Shown in pieces: positions 17,762-26,090 of a stretch of 64,000 nt of DNA. The stretch lies in assembly GCA_023423655.1 (NCBI GenBank), contig JAFAFE010000005.1, forward strand, positions 434,001-498,000. The letters run 5' to 3'. The translations under genes and the position numbers were made by a program. The notes under the pieces were generated by a model that had not been told where the DNA came from, searched no databases, and saw nothing but the letters and a program-made list of their open reading frames with translations. Position 1 is the stretch's first letter; the number at the start of each line of letters is the position of its first letter. Source of the DNA: Pseudomonadota bacterium (GTDB lineage Bacteria; Pseudomonadota; Alphaproteobacteria; Sphingomonadales; Sphingomonadaceae).

Positions 17762-18757
17762 TCAGGCCGGAGCCACTCCGGCGGCGTGGGCCTTTTCGCG
17801 CTGGTCCACGTCGGCAAGCAGCGCATCAATCGCGGCTTGCGCTTCGGCCTCGTCCAAACTCGGCGCATGGCCGACCATATCAAGCGTTACAAGCTGCGCC
17901 TGCCCCAGCCGCGCAACCATTTCCTCCGCCGTTGCGGCGCTCAATATGTCGGACAGACGCCCGCGCAGGATCAAGGCCGGCCTGTCGCCCAAAGCCGCCA
18001 ATGCGGGCCATAAATCAACGCCTGCCTCACCCCCCGGCACGCGGAACGGTTCGGCAATTTTGCTGTCATAGTCGGGGACAATGCGGCCTTCCTTGGTGAG
18101 CTTATTGGTGCGCTTCACCATGCGCAGCCAGTCATCAAGCTTCCAGCCGGGGAAATAAGCGCCGTGCATATCCTGTGCGGCGCGCGCGGCATGGACCCAA
18201 GTGGGCTGGCTCCCCGCTTGACCGACATAGCCGCGGATACGCTCTATTCCTTCGGCTTCGATGACCGGCCCGACATCATTCAGCACCGCGCCCGCCAGCT
18301 TGTCGCCCGCCATCGCCGCGAGCAGCATGGTGACGATGCCGCCAAGCGAGGTGCCGCACGACACGAACCTGTCTATGCCCAATTCAGCGCACAGGCCCAG
18401 CACATCCTGCGCATAAGTGAGCGGGACATAGCTCATCGGGTCTTTGGCATAGCCGCTTTCGCCCCGTCCGCGAAAATCTATCGCGATAACGCGGCGGTTT
18501 TTGGCGAGATGCTCGGCCAGCCCTTCAAAATCGCGCGCATTGCGCGTGAGGCCGGGCATACAGAAAACCGGCACAAGGCTTTCCGCCCCTTGTGGCGCCG
18601 GATAATCACGGCAATGGAGGCGCACGCCGTCATTCGACCACCAGTAACGGTCGCGCCACTGTCCGTTGAAATTGTCATTTTCCGTGGCTGCGGGAGCCTG
18701 AGCCGGGGGTGCATCGCTCATAAGGGTGCGCTTTAACTCCGCTATTTGCCCTGTCAT
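17762..18757 (-). CDS. Alpha/beta hydrolase
   Basis: A serine hydrolase of the alpha/beta fold, 331 residues, reaction unknown. The oxyanion strand PVFCMPGLTRNARDFEG, the strand IAIDFRGRGESGY, the nucleophile elbow SCGTSLGGIV and the catalytic histidine in DMVGHAPSLDE are all visible. The first ATG (18757) has AAGG just before it; a second ATG twelve codons later (18721) is a reasonable alternative. The gene is transcribed away from selO, and its 5' end overlaps the longest possible selO frame. Confidence 0.87.
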   Translation of the reverse strand: MTGQIAELKRTLMSDAPPAQAPAATENDNFNGQWRDRYWWSNDGVRLHCRDYPAPQGAESLVPVFCMPGLTRNARDFEGLAEHLAKNRRVIAIDFRGRGESGYAKDPMSYVPLTYAQDVLGLCAELGIDRFVSCGTSLGGIVTMLLAAMAGDKLAGAVLNDVGPVIEAEGIERIRGYVGQAGSQPTWVHAARAAQDMHGAYFPGWKLDDWLRMVKRTNKLTKEGRIVPDYDSKIAEPFRVPGGEAGVDLWPALAALGDRPALILRGRLSDILSAATAEEMVARLGQAQLVTLDMVGHAPSLDEAEAQAAIDALLADVDQREKAHAAGVAPA

Positions 18758-18854
18758 GGCCTTACCTATTGCGCTCTATCAGGCATTAGACAAGCCTTTA
18801 ACCCGCTTAGCCGATAATCTTGTGCGGCGCTATCATCGCCCCCATAACAAGCGC

Positions 18855-20279
18855 ATGTCTTCTTCTGCCCTGCCCCCGCGCTATCGCCCCGACCCTGTTT
18901 TCCCGACATTGGGAGAAGGATTTTCCGACGCGGTGCGCGCGGCGGATTTCCCCGAAACCCTGTTGCGCTGGCGCAATGACCGGGCTGCGGCAGAAATTGG
19001 CCTTGCAGGGTTGGATGATGCGGCGTGGCTCCGCCATTTCGGGCGGTTCGAACCGCTCCCCGGCAATCTTCCAGAGCCTTTGGCGCTCCGTTATCATGGC
19101 CACCAGTTTCGCGTTTATAATCCCGACCTTGGCGACGGGCGCGGCTTTCTGTTTGCGCAGATGCGGGATGGCGATGACCGCCTCATTGACCTTGGCACCA
19201 AGGGATCAGGGACGACGCCCTGGTCGCGGCGCGGTGACGGGCGGCTGACGCTCAAGGGCGCAGTGCGCGAGTTGCTCGCGACCGAAATGCTGGAGGCGCT
19301 GGGCGTTCCCACCTCGCGCACTTTCTCCATCGTTGAAACGGGCGAGAAATTATGGCGCGGGGATGAGCCTTCCCCCACCCGCTCCGCCGTATTGGTGCGG
19401 ATGAGCCACGGCCATATCCGTATCGGCACCTTCCAGCGGCTTGCCGCCTTGGGCGATACGGCGCGCATTGCCGCGCTCGCCCGCTATGCTTTGCGCTATT
19501 ATTATGACCGCGACGCCGATGCGCTTGCCGCCCAAGATGCGGCCCAAGTGGCGGTCGACTTGCTCGACGCGGTGGTGACCCGCACCGCTGACCTTGCCGC
19601 CTCTTATATGGTGGCAGGCTTTGTCCACGGCGTCCTCAACAGCGACAATATCAATATATCGGGCGAAAGTTTCGATTATGGTCCGTGGCGCTTCACCCCA
19701 TATTGGGATCCGGCCTTTACCGCCGCTTATTTTGACGAAGCGGGGCTTTATGCATTCGGACGCCAGCCCGAAGCGATCCATTGGAACTGCGCGCAGCTTG
19801 CAATATCGCTGCGCCCGCTGAGCGACGCCGAACCGTTAATTGCGGTGCTGGAACAATTCGGGCCGCGCTATCAGGCGGCGGTCGCGCGGCGTTTCCTATG
19901 GCGCTTGGGCCTTGCCAGCGTCTCCCCCGAAAGCGACCGTGCACTCGTCGAAGCGGGCGAAAAATTGATGGTGACGGACCAAATTCCGATTGACCGTTTC
20001 TTCTTCGATTGGCGCAAGCGAATCGACAACGGTGTCACTGGCGCAAATGATGGAAAAAGCGAATCGCATCAGGCTTTCGCCGAACTGTTCGGAAAATATC
20101 GCCGCGCGGCCCCCGATACCCATGATTTTTGGCAGAATTCCGCGCCGGAATCGATGGACATCGACACGGTGGAGGCCCTTTGGAGCGCTATTGACGCGCG
20201 CGATGACTGGACGCCGCTCTATCAAAAGATTGAAAAAATACGCAGCATGGGCGCCGCTTTGCGCGAAAAAATCCAATAG
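18855..20279 (+). CDS. selO: SelO family protein adenylyltransferase
   Basis: SelO/YdiU pseudokinases transfer AMP from ATP to protein hydroxyl groups, a response linked to redox stress. The 474 residues show the flipped nucleotide-binding region LGTKGSGTTPWSRRGDGR, the catalytic-type segment HGVLNSDNINISGESFDYGPW and the family end region. Bacterial members usually lack the C-terminal selenocysteine, as here. I start at the ATG at 18855 because homologues begin near PPRYRPDP; an ATG at 18756 would add 33 residues and overlap the start of the divergent hydrolase gene. No clear ribosome-binding site at either. Confidence 0.88.
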   Translation: MSSSALPPRYRPDPVFPTLGEGFSDAVRAADFPETLLRWRNDRAAAEIGLAGLDDAAWLRHFGRFEPLPGNLPEPLALRYHGHQFRVYNPDLGDGRGFLFAQMRDGDDRLIDLGTKGSGTTPWSRRGDGRLTLKGAVRELLATEMLEALGVPTSRTFSIVETGEKLWRGDEPSPTRSAVLVRMSHGHIRIGTFQRLAALGDTARIAALARYALRYYYDRDADALAAQDAAQVAVDLLDAVVTRTADLAASYMVAGFVHGVLNSDNINISGESFDYGPWRFTPYWDPAFTAAYFDEAGLYAFGRQPEAIHWNCAQLAISLRPLSDAEPLIAVLEQFGPRYQAAVARRFLWRLGLASVSPESDRALVEAGEKLMVTDQIPIDRFFFDWRKRIDNGVTGANDGKSESHQAFAELFGKYRRAAPDTHDFWQNSAPESMDIDTVEALWSAIDARDDWTPLYQKIEKIRSMGAALREKIQ

Positions 20280-20390
20280 CTGCGTAAATTTAGCGTCATC
20301 GCAAAGAAACTCTTTACCATATCGCGCTAGAGCCTTGAATCCGGTGGTCATGAGGGCGGCCGGTGTAATTCAGGGAACGTGCTACCAGAC

Positions 20391-21848
20391 ATGGCTGACG
20401 AAATTTTTTCGTACGAACCCGCAACGGGCGCGCGGCTGTGGAGCGGTCGTGTCGGAGACCCTGCCGCCGAGATCGCCGATGCGCGTCGGGACTGGCCGAA
20501 ATGGGCTGCCCAGCCGCTCACCGCACGCGCCGAAATCATCCGCCGCTTTGCCAACCGCGTCAAACAGGATAGCGAAACCATCGCCGACCTCATCGCGCGT
20601 GAATCGGGCAAACCGATGTGGGAAGCGCGCAACGAGGTCGAAAATGTCGTCGCCAAAATCGACATTGCGGTCAAATCCTATGCCGACCGCACCTCCCAGC
20701 GTCTGGTCGAAGGCGCGCACCAAGCGCGCAATGCGCTGCGCCACAAGCCGCATGGCGTGATGGCGGTCATCGGCCCGTTCAGCCCGTCGATGCAGGTGCC
20801 GGTGGGGCATATCATCCCCGCCCTCCTCGCAGGCAATGCAGTCATATTCAAGCCGTCCGAAAAAGCGTCTGCCGTCGGCGAATTGCTGGTGCGGACCCTG
20901 CATGATTCGGGTGTGCCGACCGGCATTTTACGCGCCGTTTTTGGCGGGCCGGAACAAGGCAAGGCTTTGGCCACCCATCCCGGCGTTGATGGCGTATTAT
21001 TCACCGGCTCGGCGCGCACCGGCATCATGCTCAACCGCTATCTGGTGGACCGGCCCGACAAGATGCTCGTCCTCGAAATGGGCGGCAATAATCCGATTGT
21101 CGTTTGGGACACGCATGACATCCACACCGCCGCAATCATCGTCGCGCAATCGGCCTTTACCACCGCGGGACAGCGTTGCACCTCGGCGCGCAGGCTGATC
21201 GTGCGCGATACGCTCTATGACCGGTTGATGAGCGAGATTAAAACGCTCGCCGGGCGCTTGATTGTCGGCGAACCGCACAGCAATCCTGCGCCCTTCATGG
21301 GGCCGGTGATCGACAATGAGACCGCCGACGCGATGGTCGAAAGCTTTGTCATCCTCATGACCAATGGCGGCAAAGTCATCCGCCATATGACCCGCCCGAT
21401 TGACGGACGCCCGTTCCTCACCCCCGGCATTATCGACGTGACCGCGATGCAGGAACGCCCCGACATCGAATTGCTCGGCCCCTTATTGCAAGTGGTTAAG
21501 GTCGCGACATTTGAAGAAGCCATCGCACAGGCTAATGCCAGCCGCTATGGACTGTGCGCCTCGCTCATCGGCGGGACGGCGGCGCAATATGACCAGTTTT
21601 GGGCCAATGTGCGTGCGGGCGTCGTCAACTGGAATCGCGGCACGATCGGCGCGGCACTCGCCGCTCCGTTCGGCGGCGTAGGCCTGTCCGGTAACCACCG
21701 CCCGACCTCTTTTTATGCCGCGGATTATTGCGCCTTTCCGGTCGCTTCTGCCGAAACCGATCAGCTCCGCGCGTCCATCGGCATAGGCTTGCGCCCGATG
21801 GCGGAGGATGCCGACGCGCCGCCGATGCCGCTAGCTATGGCTAAATAA
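20391..21848 (+). CDS. Aldehyde dehydrogenase, AstD-like, with an altered active site
   Basis: Closest in pattern to succinylglutamate-semialdehyde dehydrogenase (AstD, arginine succinyltransferase pathway). The 485 residues include the catalytic cysteine (AGQRCTSARR, Cys263), the general base (LEMGGNNPIVV, Glu229), the NAD loop FTGSARTG and the AstD-like end FGGVGLSGNHRPTSFYAADYC. The oxyanion-hole Asn found in the family motif PYNFP or PWNFP is not there: the segment reads GPFSPSMQVPVGHI. No astA, astB or astE is adjacent, so the pathway role is uncertain. Start chosen at ATG 20391; a GTG four codons upstream is possible. Confidence 0.85.
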   Translation: MADEIFSYEPATGARLWSGRVGDPAAEIADARRDWPKWAAQPLTARAEIIRRFANRVKQDSETIADLIARESGKPMWEARNEVENVVAKIDIAVKSYADRTSQRLVEGAHQARNALRHKPHGVMAVIGPFSPSMQVPVGHIIPALLAGNAVIFKPSEKASAVGELLVRTLHDSGVPTGILRAVFGGPEQGKALATHPGVDGVLFTGSARTGIMLNRYLVDRPDKMLVLEMGGNNPIVVWDTHDIHTAAIIVAQSAFTTAGQRCTSARRLIVRDTLYDRLMSEIKTLAGRLIVGEPHSNPAPFMGPVIDNETADAMVESFVILMTNGGKVIRHMTRPIDGRPFLTPGIIDVTAMQERPDIELLGPLLQVVKVATFEEAIAQANASRYGLCASLIGGTAAQYDQFWANVRAGVVNWNRGTIGAALAAPFGGVGLSGNHRPTSFYAADYCAFPVASAETDQLRASIGIGLRPMAEDADAPPMPLAMAK

Positions 21849-21930
21849 AATAAGCCAAGTGAAGCTGAACTTGTCGCCTGTCAAAAAAGGATGTTTTGCC
21901 TGACGGGCCTGCCTTGCGCATTGGAGGCGC

Positions 21931-22878
21931 ATGGCAAACACCGCTTTTCCCTCCCGCGCCGACAGCGATTCGGCTCCCCGCGCCCTAGCCGGAAAAATCT
22001 GGCTGGTGGGGGCAGGTCCGGGCGATCCCGACCTTCTCACCGTCAAGGCGCTGCGTCTTATCCAAACGGCGGACATTATCGTCCATGACGGGTTGGTCGA
22101 TGCGTCGATCCTCGCGCTCGCCCCCGCAACCGCCGAGCGTATCTCGGTCGCCAAGGCGCGCAGTCGGCACACGATGGCACAGGTCGATATTAATGCGCTC
22201 CTTGTGCGCGAAGCCAAAGCGGGTCGCAATGTCGTGCGCTTGAAAGGCGGCGACCCGTTCATCTTCGGACGCGGCGGCGAAGAGCAGGAAGCTGCGCGTG
22301 CGGCAGGCATTGCGTGCGAAACCGTCCCCGGCATCACCGCGGCCATCGGTTGCGCGGCCGAAGCAGGCCTCCCCCTCACCCACCGCGCCGCATCGAGTGC
22401 GGTCAGCTTTGTTGCGGGACAATGCAAGGATTTGTCCGATCAGGACTGGTCAGGCCTTGCAGGACATGGCCGCACGCTCGTCATCTATATGGGGATCGCC
22501 ACCGCCGAACGTATCGCCGAAAAGCTGATCGAAGATGGTGTCTCCCCCGCAACCCCGGTCGCGGTGCTGGAAAAAGGCACACGCGGCGATTCGCGCGCGA
22601 TGCAGACCTTGCTCGCGGACCTCGGCGGACTGGTCGCGCGCCAACAGGTGCAAAGCCCCGCCCTCCTTGTGGTCGGCGATGTCGTGACGCGCTCCAATGC
22701 CGTTGAAATGTTCGACCATTTCTATGCCTCCCCTGCAAGGGGAGGTGGATTGCCCGCAGGGCAAGACGGAGGGGTATCGCCCTCACGGAAGGCGGAACAC
22801 CCCTCCACCATCGGCTGCGCCGACGGTCCCCCTCCTCTTGCAGGGGAGGATTTGAACAGCTTCGGAGATGCGTCATGA
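21931..22878 (+). CDS. cobA: Uroporphyrinogen-III C-methyltransferase with a repeat-encoded tail
   Basis: Methylates uroporphyrinogen III twice to precorrin-2, the first step to siroheme (the cysI cofactor) and cobalamin. The domain is complete by about residue 262: WLVGAGPGDPDLLTVKAL, VRLKGGDPFIFGRGGEE and VVGDVV are diagnostic. The last 50 of 315 residues (from 266) are not part of the family: 41 of those codons lie within a palindromic repeat (22727-22849). The stop overlaps the DUF2849 start (ATGA), so the tail is translated if the gene is. First gene of the sulfite-reduction operon. Confidence 0.95.
   Translation: MANTAFPSRADSDSAPRALAGKIWLVGAGPGDPDLLTVKALRLIQTADIIVHDGLVDASILALAPATAERISVAKARSRHTMAQVDINALLVREAKAGRNVVRLKGGDPFIFGRGGEEQEAARAAGIACETVPGITAAIGCAAEAGLPLTHRAASSAVSFVAGQCKDLSDQDWSGLAGHGRTLVIYMGIATAERIAEKLIEDGVSPATPVAVLEKGTRGDSRAMQTLLADLGGLVARQQVQSPALLVVGDVVTRSNAVEMFDHFYASPARGGGLPAGQDGGVSPSRKAEHPSTIGCADGPPPLAGEDLNSFGDAS
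22727..22849. repeat. 123-bp palindromic repeat inside the cobA 3' end
   Basis: Outer arms CCTCCCCTGCAAGGGGAGG and CCTCCTCTTGCAGGGGAGG, each itself a hairpin, with an inner hairpin TCGGC-TGC-GCCGA at 22811-22823 flanked by CCACCA and CGGTCC. The length is exactly 41 codons, so the element keeps the reading frame of cobA. Same family as 30819-30985, 45251-45416 and 49224-49363. Confidence 0.85.
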
Positions 22879-23171
22879 AAATTTTGACCGGAAATAATCT
22901 GGAAAGCGGCGCGGTCACATGGTGGGCCGGTAGCTGGTGGTCGATCCATGTCGAAGATGCGGTCGATGTCGGCGAAAGCGGCGAGGCTATCCTGCAACGC
23001 GAAGAAGGTGCGCGCCGCGTCAATTCGCCTTATATCATCGACGCAATTGCGACCGATGAAGGCCCGCGCCCTGCGCACATCAAAGACCGCATCCGCGCGC
23101 TCGGCCCGACTGTCCGCCCCGACCTGACCTTGAAACCCGCCGACCCCGATGCCGGCGACTGGGTGATTTGA
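22875..23171 (+). CDS. DUF2849 family protein
   Basis: A 98-residue cytoplasmic protein of unknown function. It contains the pattern WWAGSWWSIHVEDAVDVG and a basic C-terminal part. Members are found next to cysI in many alphaproteobacteria, as here: its ATG overlaps the cobA stop and cysI starts two bases after its stop. A helper role in sulfite reduction is inferred from context alone. Confidence 0.88.
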   Translation: MKILTGNNLESGAVTWWAGSWWSIHVEDAVDVGESGEAILQREEGARRVNSPYIIDAIATDEGPRPAHIKDRIRALGPTVRPDLTLKPADPDAGDWVI

Positions 23172-23172
23172 T

Positions 23173-24807
23173 ATGTATAAATATGACCAATATGACCAGG
23201 CGATTGTCGATGCGCGTGTCGATGAATTTCGCGATCAGGTAGCGCGCCGCATTGCGGGCGAGATTACCGAGGACCAGTTCAAGCCGCTGCGCCTGAAGAA
23301 CGGCCTTTATCTGCAACTCCACGCTTATATGCTGCGCGTTGCCATTCCTTATGGCACTTTGTCGGGCGCGCAGATGCACGTCCTTGCCGACATCGCGCGC
23401 AAATATGATCGCGGTTACGGCCATTTCACTACGCGCCAGAATATCCAATATAACTGGATCAAGCTGGAAGATGCGCCCGACATTCTCGCAGACCTTGCCA
23501 AGGTCGAAATGCACGCGATCCAGACGTCGGGCGAAAGCATCCGCAACCTGTCGTCGGACCAATATGCGGGCGCTGCCGCCGATGAAATCGCCGATCCGCG
23601 CCCTTGGGCCGAATTGCTGCGTCAGGCGACGACCTTCCATCCCGAATTCAGTTATTTGCCGCGCAAGTTTAAAATTGCGGTAACAGCAGCGGACGAAGAC
23701 CGCGCCGCCATCCGCCTTCATGACGTCGGCTTGAAGCTGGTTAAAAATGACGTGGGCGCGCTTGGCTTTGAAGTCTATATCGGTGGCGGCATGGGTCGCA
23801 CGCCGTTCGTCGCCCCGCTGATCCGCCCGTTCCTGCCGGTCGAAAATATCGTCTCCTATCTGGAAGCGACCTTGCGCGTGTGGAACCGCTGGGCGCGCCG
23901 CGACAATATCCATAAACAGCGTATCAAAATTCTCGTCCATGATCTGGGGCAGGAAGAATTTACCCGTCAGGTCGAAGCGGAATGGCAGGCGATTTTGCCC
24001 AATGGCTCGGACGTGCCGATGGTCGAATTTGATCGTATCTCCGCCTATTTCGCGCCGCCCGCCTTTGAAGCGGGGTTGAGCGATGAGCTGGACCTTAGCG
24101 ATCCCGACTTTGCGGTGTGGGTCAAGCAACAGGTGATTGCCCACAAGGCCCCCGGCCATGCCATCGTCAATATCAGCGTCAAGCCGATTGGCGGGATTCC
24201 GGGCGATGCCACCGCCGACCAGATCGATCTTATGGCCGATTTGGCGACCCGCTATTGCTATGACGAATTGCGCATCACCCACGCGCAAAATGTCGTGCTG
24301 CCCCATGTGAAGAAGCAGGATCTTTATGCCGTGTGGCAGGCATTGGATGCAGCCGGTTTGGCGACGCCCAATCTGGACCTTATCAGCGATATTATCGCCT
24401 GCCCCGGCCTCGATTATTGCAGTCTCGCCAATGCGCGTTCTATCCCGATTGCGCAAAAAATCGCGGCGCGGTTCGCCAATTTCGACCGCCAGCGTGATCT
24501 GGGCGAATTGAAGCTCAAAATTTCGGGCTGCATCAATGCGTGCGGCCACCACCATGCGGGCCATATCGGCATCCTTGGCGTGGACCGTAAGGGCACTGAA
24601 AATTACCAATTGCTGCTCGGCGGGTCAGGCGCGGAGGATGCCAGTCTTGGCAAGATCACCGGTCCCGGCTTCGACGAAGACGGCATTGTCGACGCCATCG
24701 AGCGCACCATCGACAAATATCGGGAAGTCCGCACCGATGGCGAACGCTTCCTCGACACCTATCGCCGCGTTGGCATGGACCCGTTCAAGGAGGCGATTTA
24801 TGGCTGA
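23173..24807 (+). CDS. cysI: Sulfite reductase hemoprotein (nitrite/sulfite reductase family)
   Basis: Reduces sulfite to sulfide with six electrons using siroheme coupled to a [4Fe-4S] cluster. In 544 residues the four cluster cysteines are in CPGLDYC and KISGCINACGHHHAG. The first half carries FTTRQNIQYNW, the siroheme-pocket signature. No flavoprotein subunit (cysJ) is present, so electrons may come from ferredoxin or another reductase. The gene lies between DUF2849 and DUF934 and overlaps the latter by eight bases. Strong evidence for the family; sulfite rather than nitrite is inferred from the operon. Confidence 0.96.
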   Translation: MYKYDQYDQAIVDARVDEFRDQVARRIAGEITEDQFKPLRLKNGLYLQLHAYMLRVAIPYGTLSGAQMHVLADIARKYDRGYGHFTTRQNIQYNWIKLEDAPDILADLAKVEMHAIQTSGESIRNLSSDQYAGAAADEIADPRPWAELLRQATTFHPEFSYLPRKFKIAVTAADEDRAAIRLHDVGLKLVKNDVGALGFEVYIGGGMGRTPFVAPLIRPFLPVENIVSYLEATLRVWNRWARRDNIHKQRIKILVHDLGQEEFTRQVEAEWQAILPNGSDVPMVEFDRISAYFAPPAFEAGLSDELDLSDPDFAVWVKQQVIAHKAPGHAIVNISVKPIGGIPGDATADQIDLMADLATRYCYDELRITHAQNVVLPHVKKQDLYAVWQALDAAGLATPNLDLISDIIACPGLDYCSLANARSIPIAQKIAARFANFDRQRDLGELKLKISGCINACGHHHAGHIGILGVDRKGTENYQLLLGGSGAEDASLGKITGPGFDEDGIVDAIERTIDKYREVRTDGERFLDTYRRVGMDPFKEAIYG

Positions 24808-25225
24808 TTTTCTGCGTTTCCGCGATGACGAGCCGTTGGAAGAGCCTTCGGTCACGCTTGATGCGTTCCTCGAACAGCCCGACGCCACCGCTGTCCGCAT
24901 CGAAGCGGGCGACGATGCGCGCCAGTTGCTCCCCTTCCTTGACCGGCTCAAACTGGTCGAGGTGAGCTTCCCGCGTTTCCGCGACGGGCGCGGCTATTCA
25001 TCCGCGCAAATCCTGCGCGAAAATGGCTATACCGGCGAATTGCGCGCAGAAGGCGATGTGCTGGTCGACCAGCTTTTATTCATGCGCCGCTGCGGCTTTG
25101 ACAGTTTCGCGCCGCACGCGCCGATGGACCCTAAAGTCGTCGAAGATACACTCGCGCGGTTCGACATTTTCTACCAAAGCGCCGCCGACAAACCGGTGCC
25201 GATCTGGAAGCTGCGTCATGGCTGA
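24800..25225 (+). CDS. DUF934 family protein
   Basis: A 141-residue protein with the family motifs VEVSFPRFRDGRGYSSAQ and FMRRCGFDSF. Function is unproven; it is encoded between cysI and cysH in many alpha- and betaproteobacteria and is thought to assist sulfite reduction. The ATG overlaps the cysI stop and has a strong AAGGAGG site upstream. Its own stop overlaps the cysH start. Confidence 0.92.
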   Translation: MADFLRFRDDEPLEEPSVTLDAFLEQPDATAVRIEAGDDARQLLPFLDRLKLVEVSFPRFRDGRGYSSAQILRENGYTGELRAEGDVLVDQLLFMRRCGFDSFAPHAPMDPKVVEDTLARFDIFYQSAADKPVPIWKLRHG

Positions 25226-25979
25226 GCCGCTGCGCGCTCTGGACCGGATTGATGTTGCTCCGCGTTTTACCGGCGCGGATGTGGCCGCGCTCAACGCGCG
25301 TTTCGACGCAGTGCCGACCGCACAAATGGTGCGCGAGGTGCTGCGCGAAGGCTTGCTCGGCAAAGTTGCGCTGGTCTCCTCGTTCGGCGCGGAATCGGCG
25401 GTGCTGACCCATCTCGTCGTCGAAGCGGGCAGCGATACCGACATTTTATTCCTCGATACCGGCAAGCATTTCGCCGAAACCTTGGCCTATCGCGACACGC
25501 TCGCCAGCCATCTGGATTTTGCCCCCGTCAACCTCCAGCCCGACCCCGATAGTCTGGCCGCGCGCGATGAAACCGGCCTGCGTTGGTCCTATGACCCGGA
25601 CGGCTGCTGCGATATTCGCAAAGTATTGCCGCTCGAACAGGCGCTTGGTGCTTATGATGCGTCGATTACCGGACGCAAAGGCTTCCAGTCGGGGACGCGC
25701 AGCGGCTTGGCGCGTTTCGAGTTGGACGGCGCGACCGGCCGCATCAAATGGAACCCGCTCGCCAGTTGGACCAAGCCCGAACTCGACGCTTATTTCGAAA
25801 CGCACAAGCTGCCGCGTCATCCATTGGAGGCGCAAGGCTATTTGTCGATTGGCTGTGCGCCCTGCACCAGCAAGGTTGCGCCGGGCGAAGATCCGCGTTC
25901 GGGCCGCTGGAAAGGCTGGGACAAGGTCGAATGTGGCATCCATGTGCCGCTCACCCCCGGCGAAGAACCGGCTTTCTAA
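25218..25979 (+). CDS. cysH: Adenylylsulfate reductase (assimilatory, iron-sulfur type)
   Basis: Reduces activated sulfate to sulfite. The 253 residues have the cluster cysteines of the APS-using type, the pair GCCDIRK (Cys130, Cys131) and CAPC (Cys213, Cys216), plus the catalytic cysteine in VECGIH (Cys239). PAPS-specific enzymes lack the CC..CXXC set, so APS is the likely substrate. SSFGAESAVLTHL is the nucleotide-binding loop. Last gene of the cobA-DUF2849-cysI-DUF934-cysH operon; all genes overlap or nearly touch. cysD and cysN are not in this window. Confidence 0.95.
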   Translation: MAEPLRALDRIDVAPRFTGADVAALNARFDAVPTAQMVREVLREGLLGKVALVSSFGAESAVLTHLVVEAGSDTDILFLDTGKHFAETLAYRDTLASHLDFAPVNLQPDPDSLAARDETGLRWSYDPDGCCDIRKVLPLEQALGAYDASITGRKGFQSGTRSGLARFELDGATGRIKWNPLASWTKPELDAYFETHKLPRHPLEAQGYLSIGCAPCTSKVAPGEDPRSGRWKGWDKVECGIHVPLTPGEEPAF

Positions 25980-26090
25980 CCCGCTAACAAACACTTAGCG
26001 AAACACACCGTTTTGCGCTGTCCGGACATAAGCAAATATTAACCTTGCACGGCGCACAAACAGGCAACAACAACTGCGAATCGGCGGTGT

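Noticed and set aside
23080..24609. A 509-codon open frame opposite cysI
   Set aside because: Antisense to a sulfite reductase gene with intact cluster motifs. No independent evidence for a protein.
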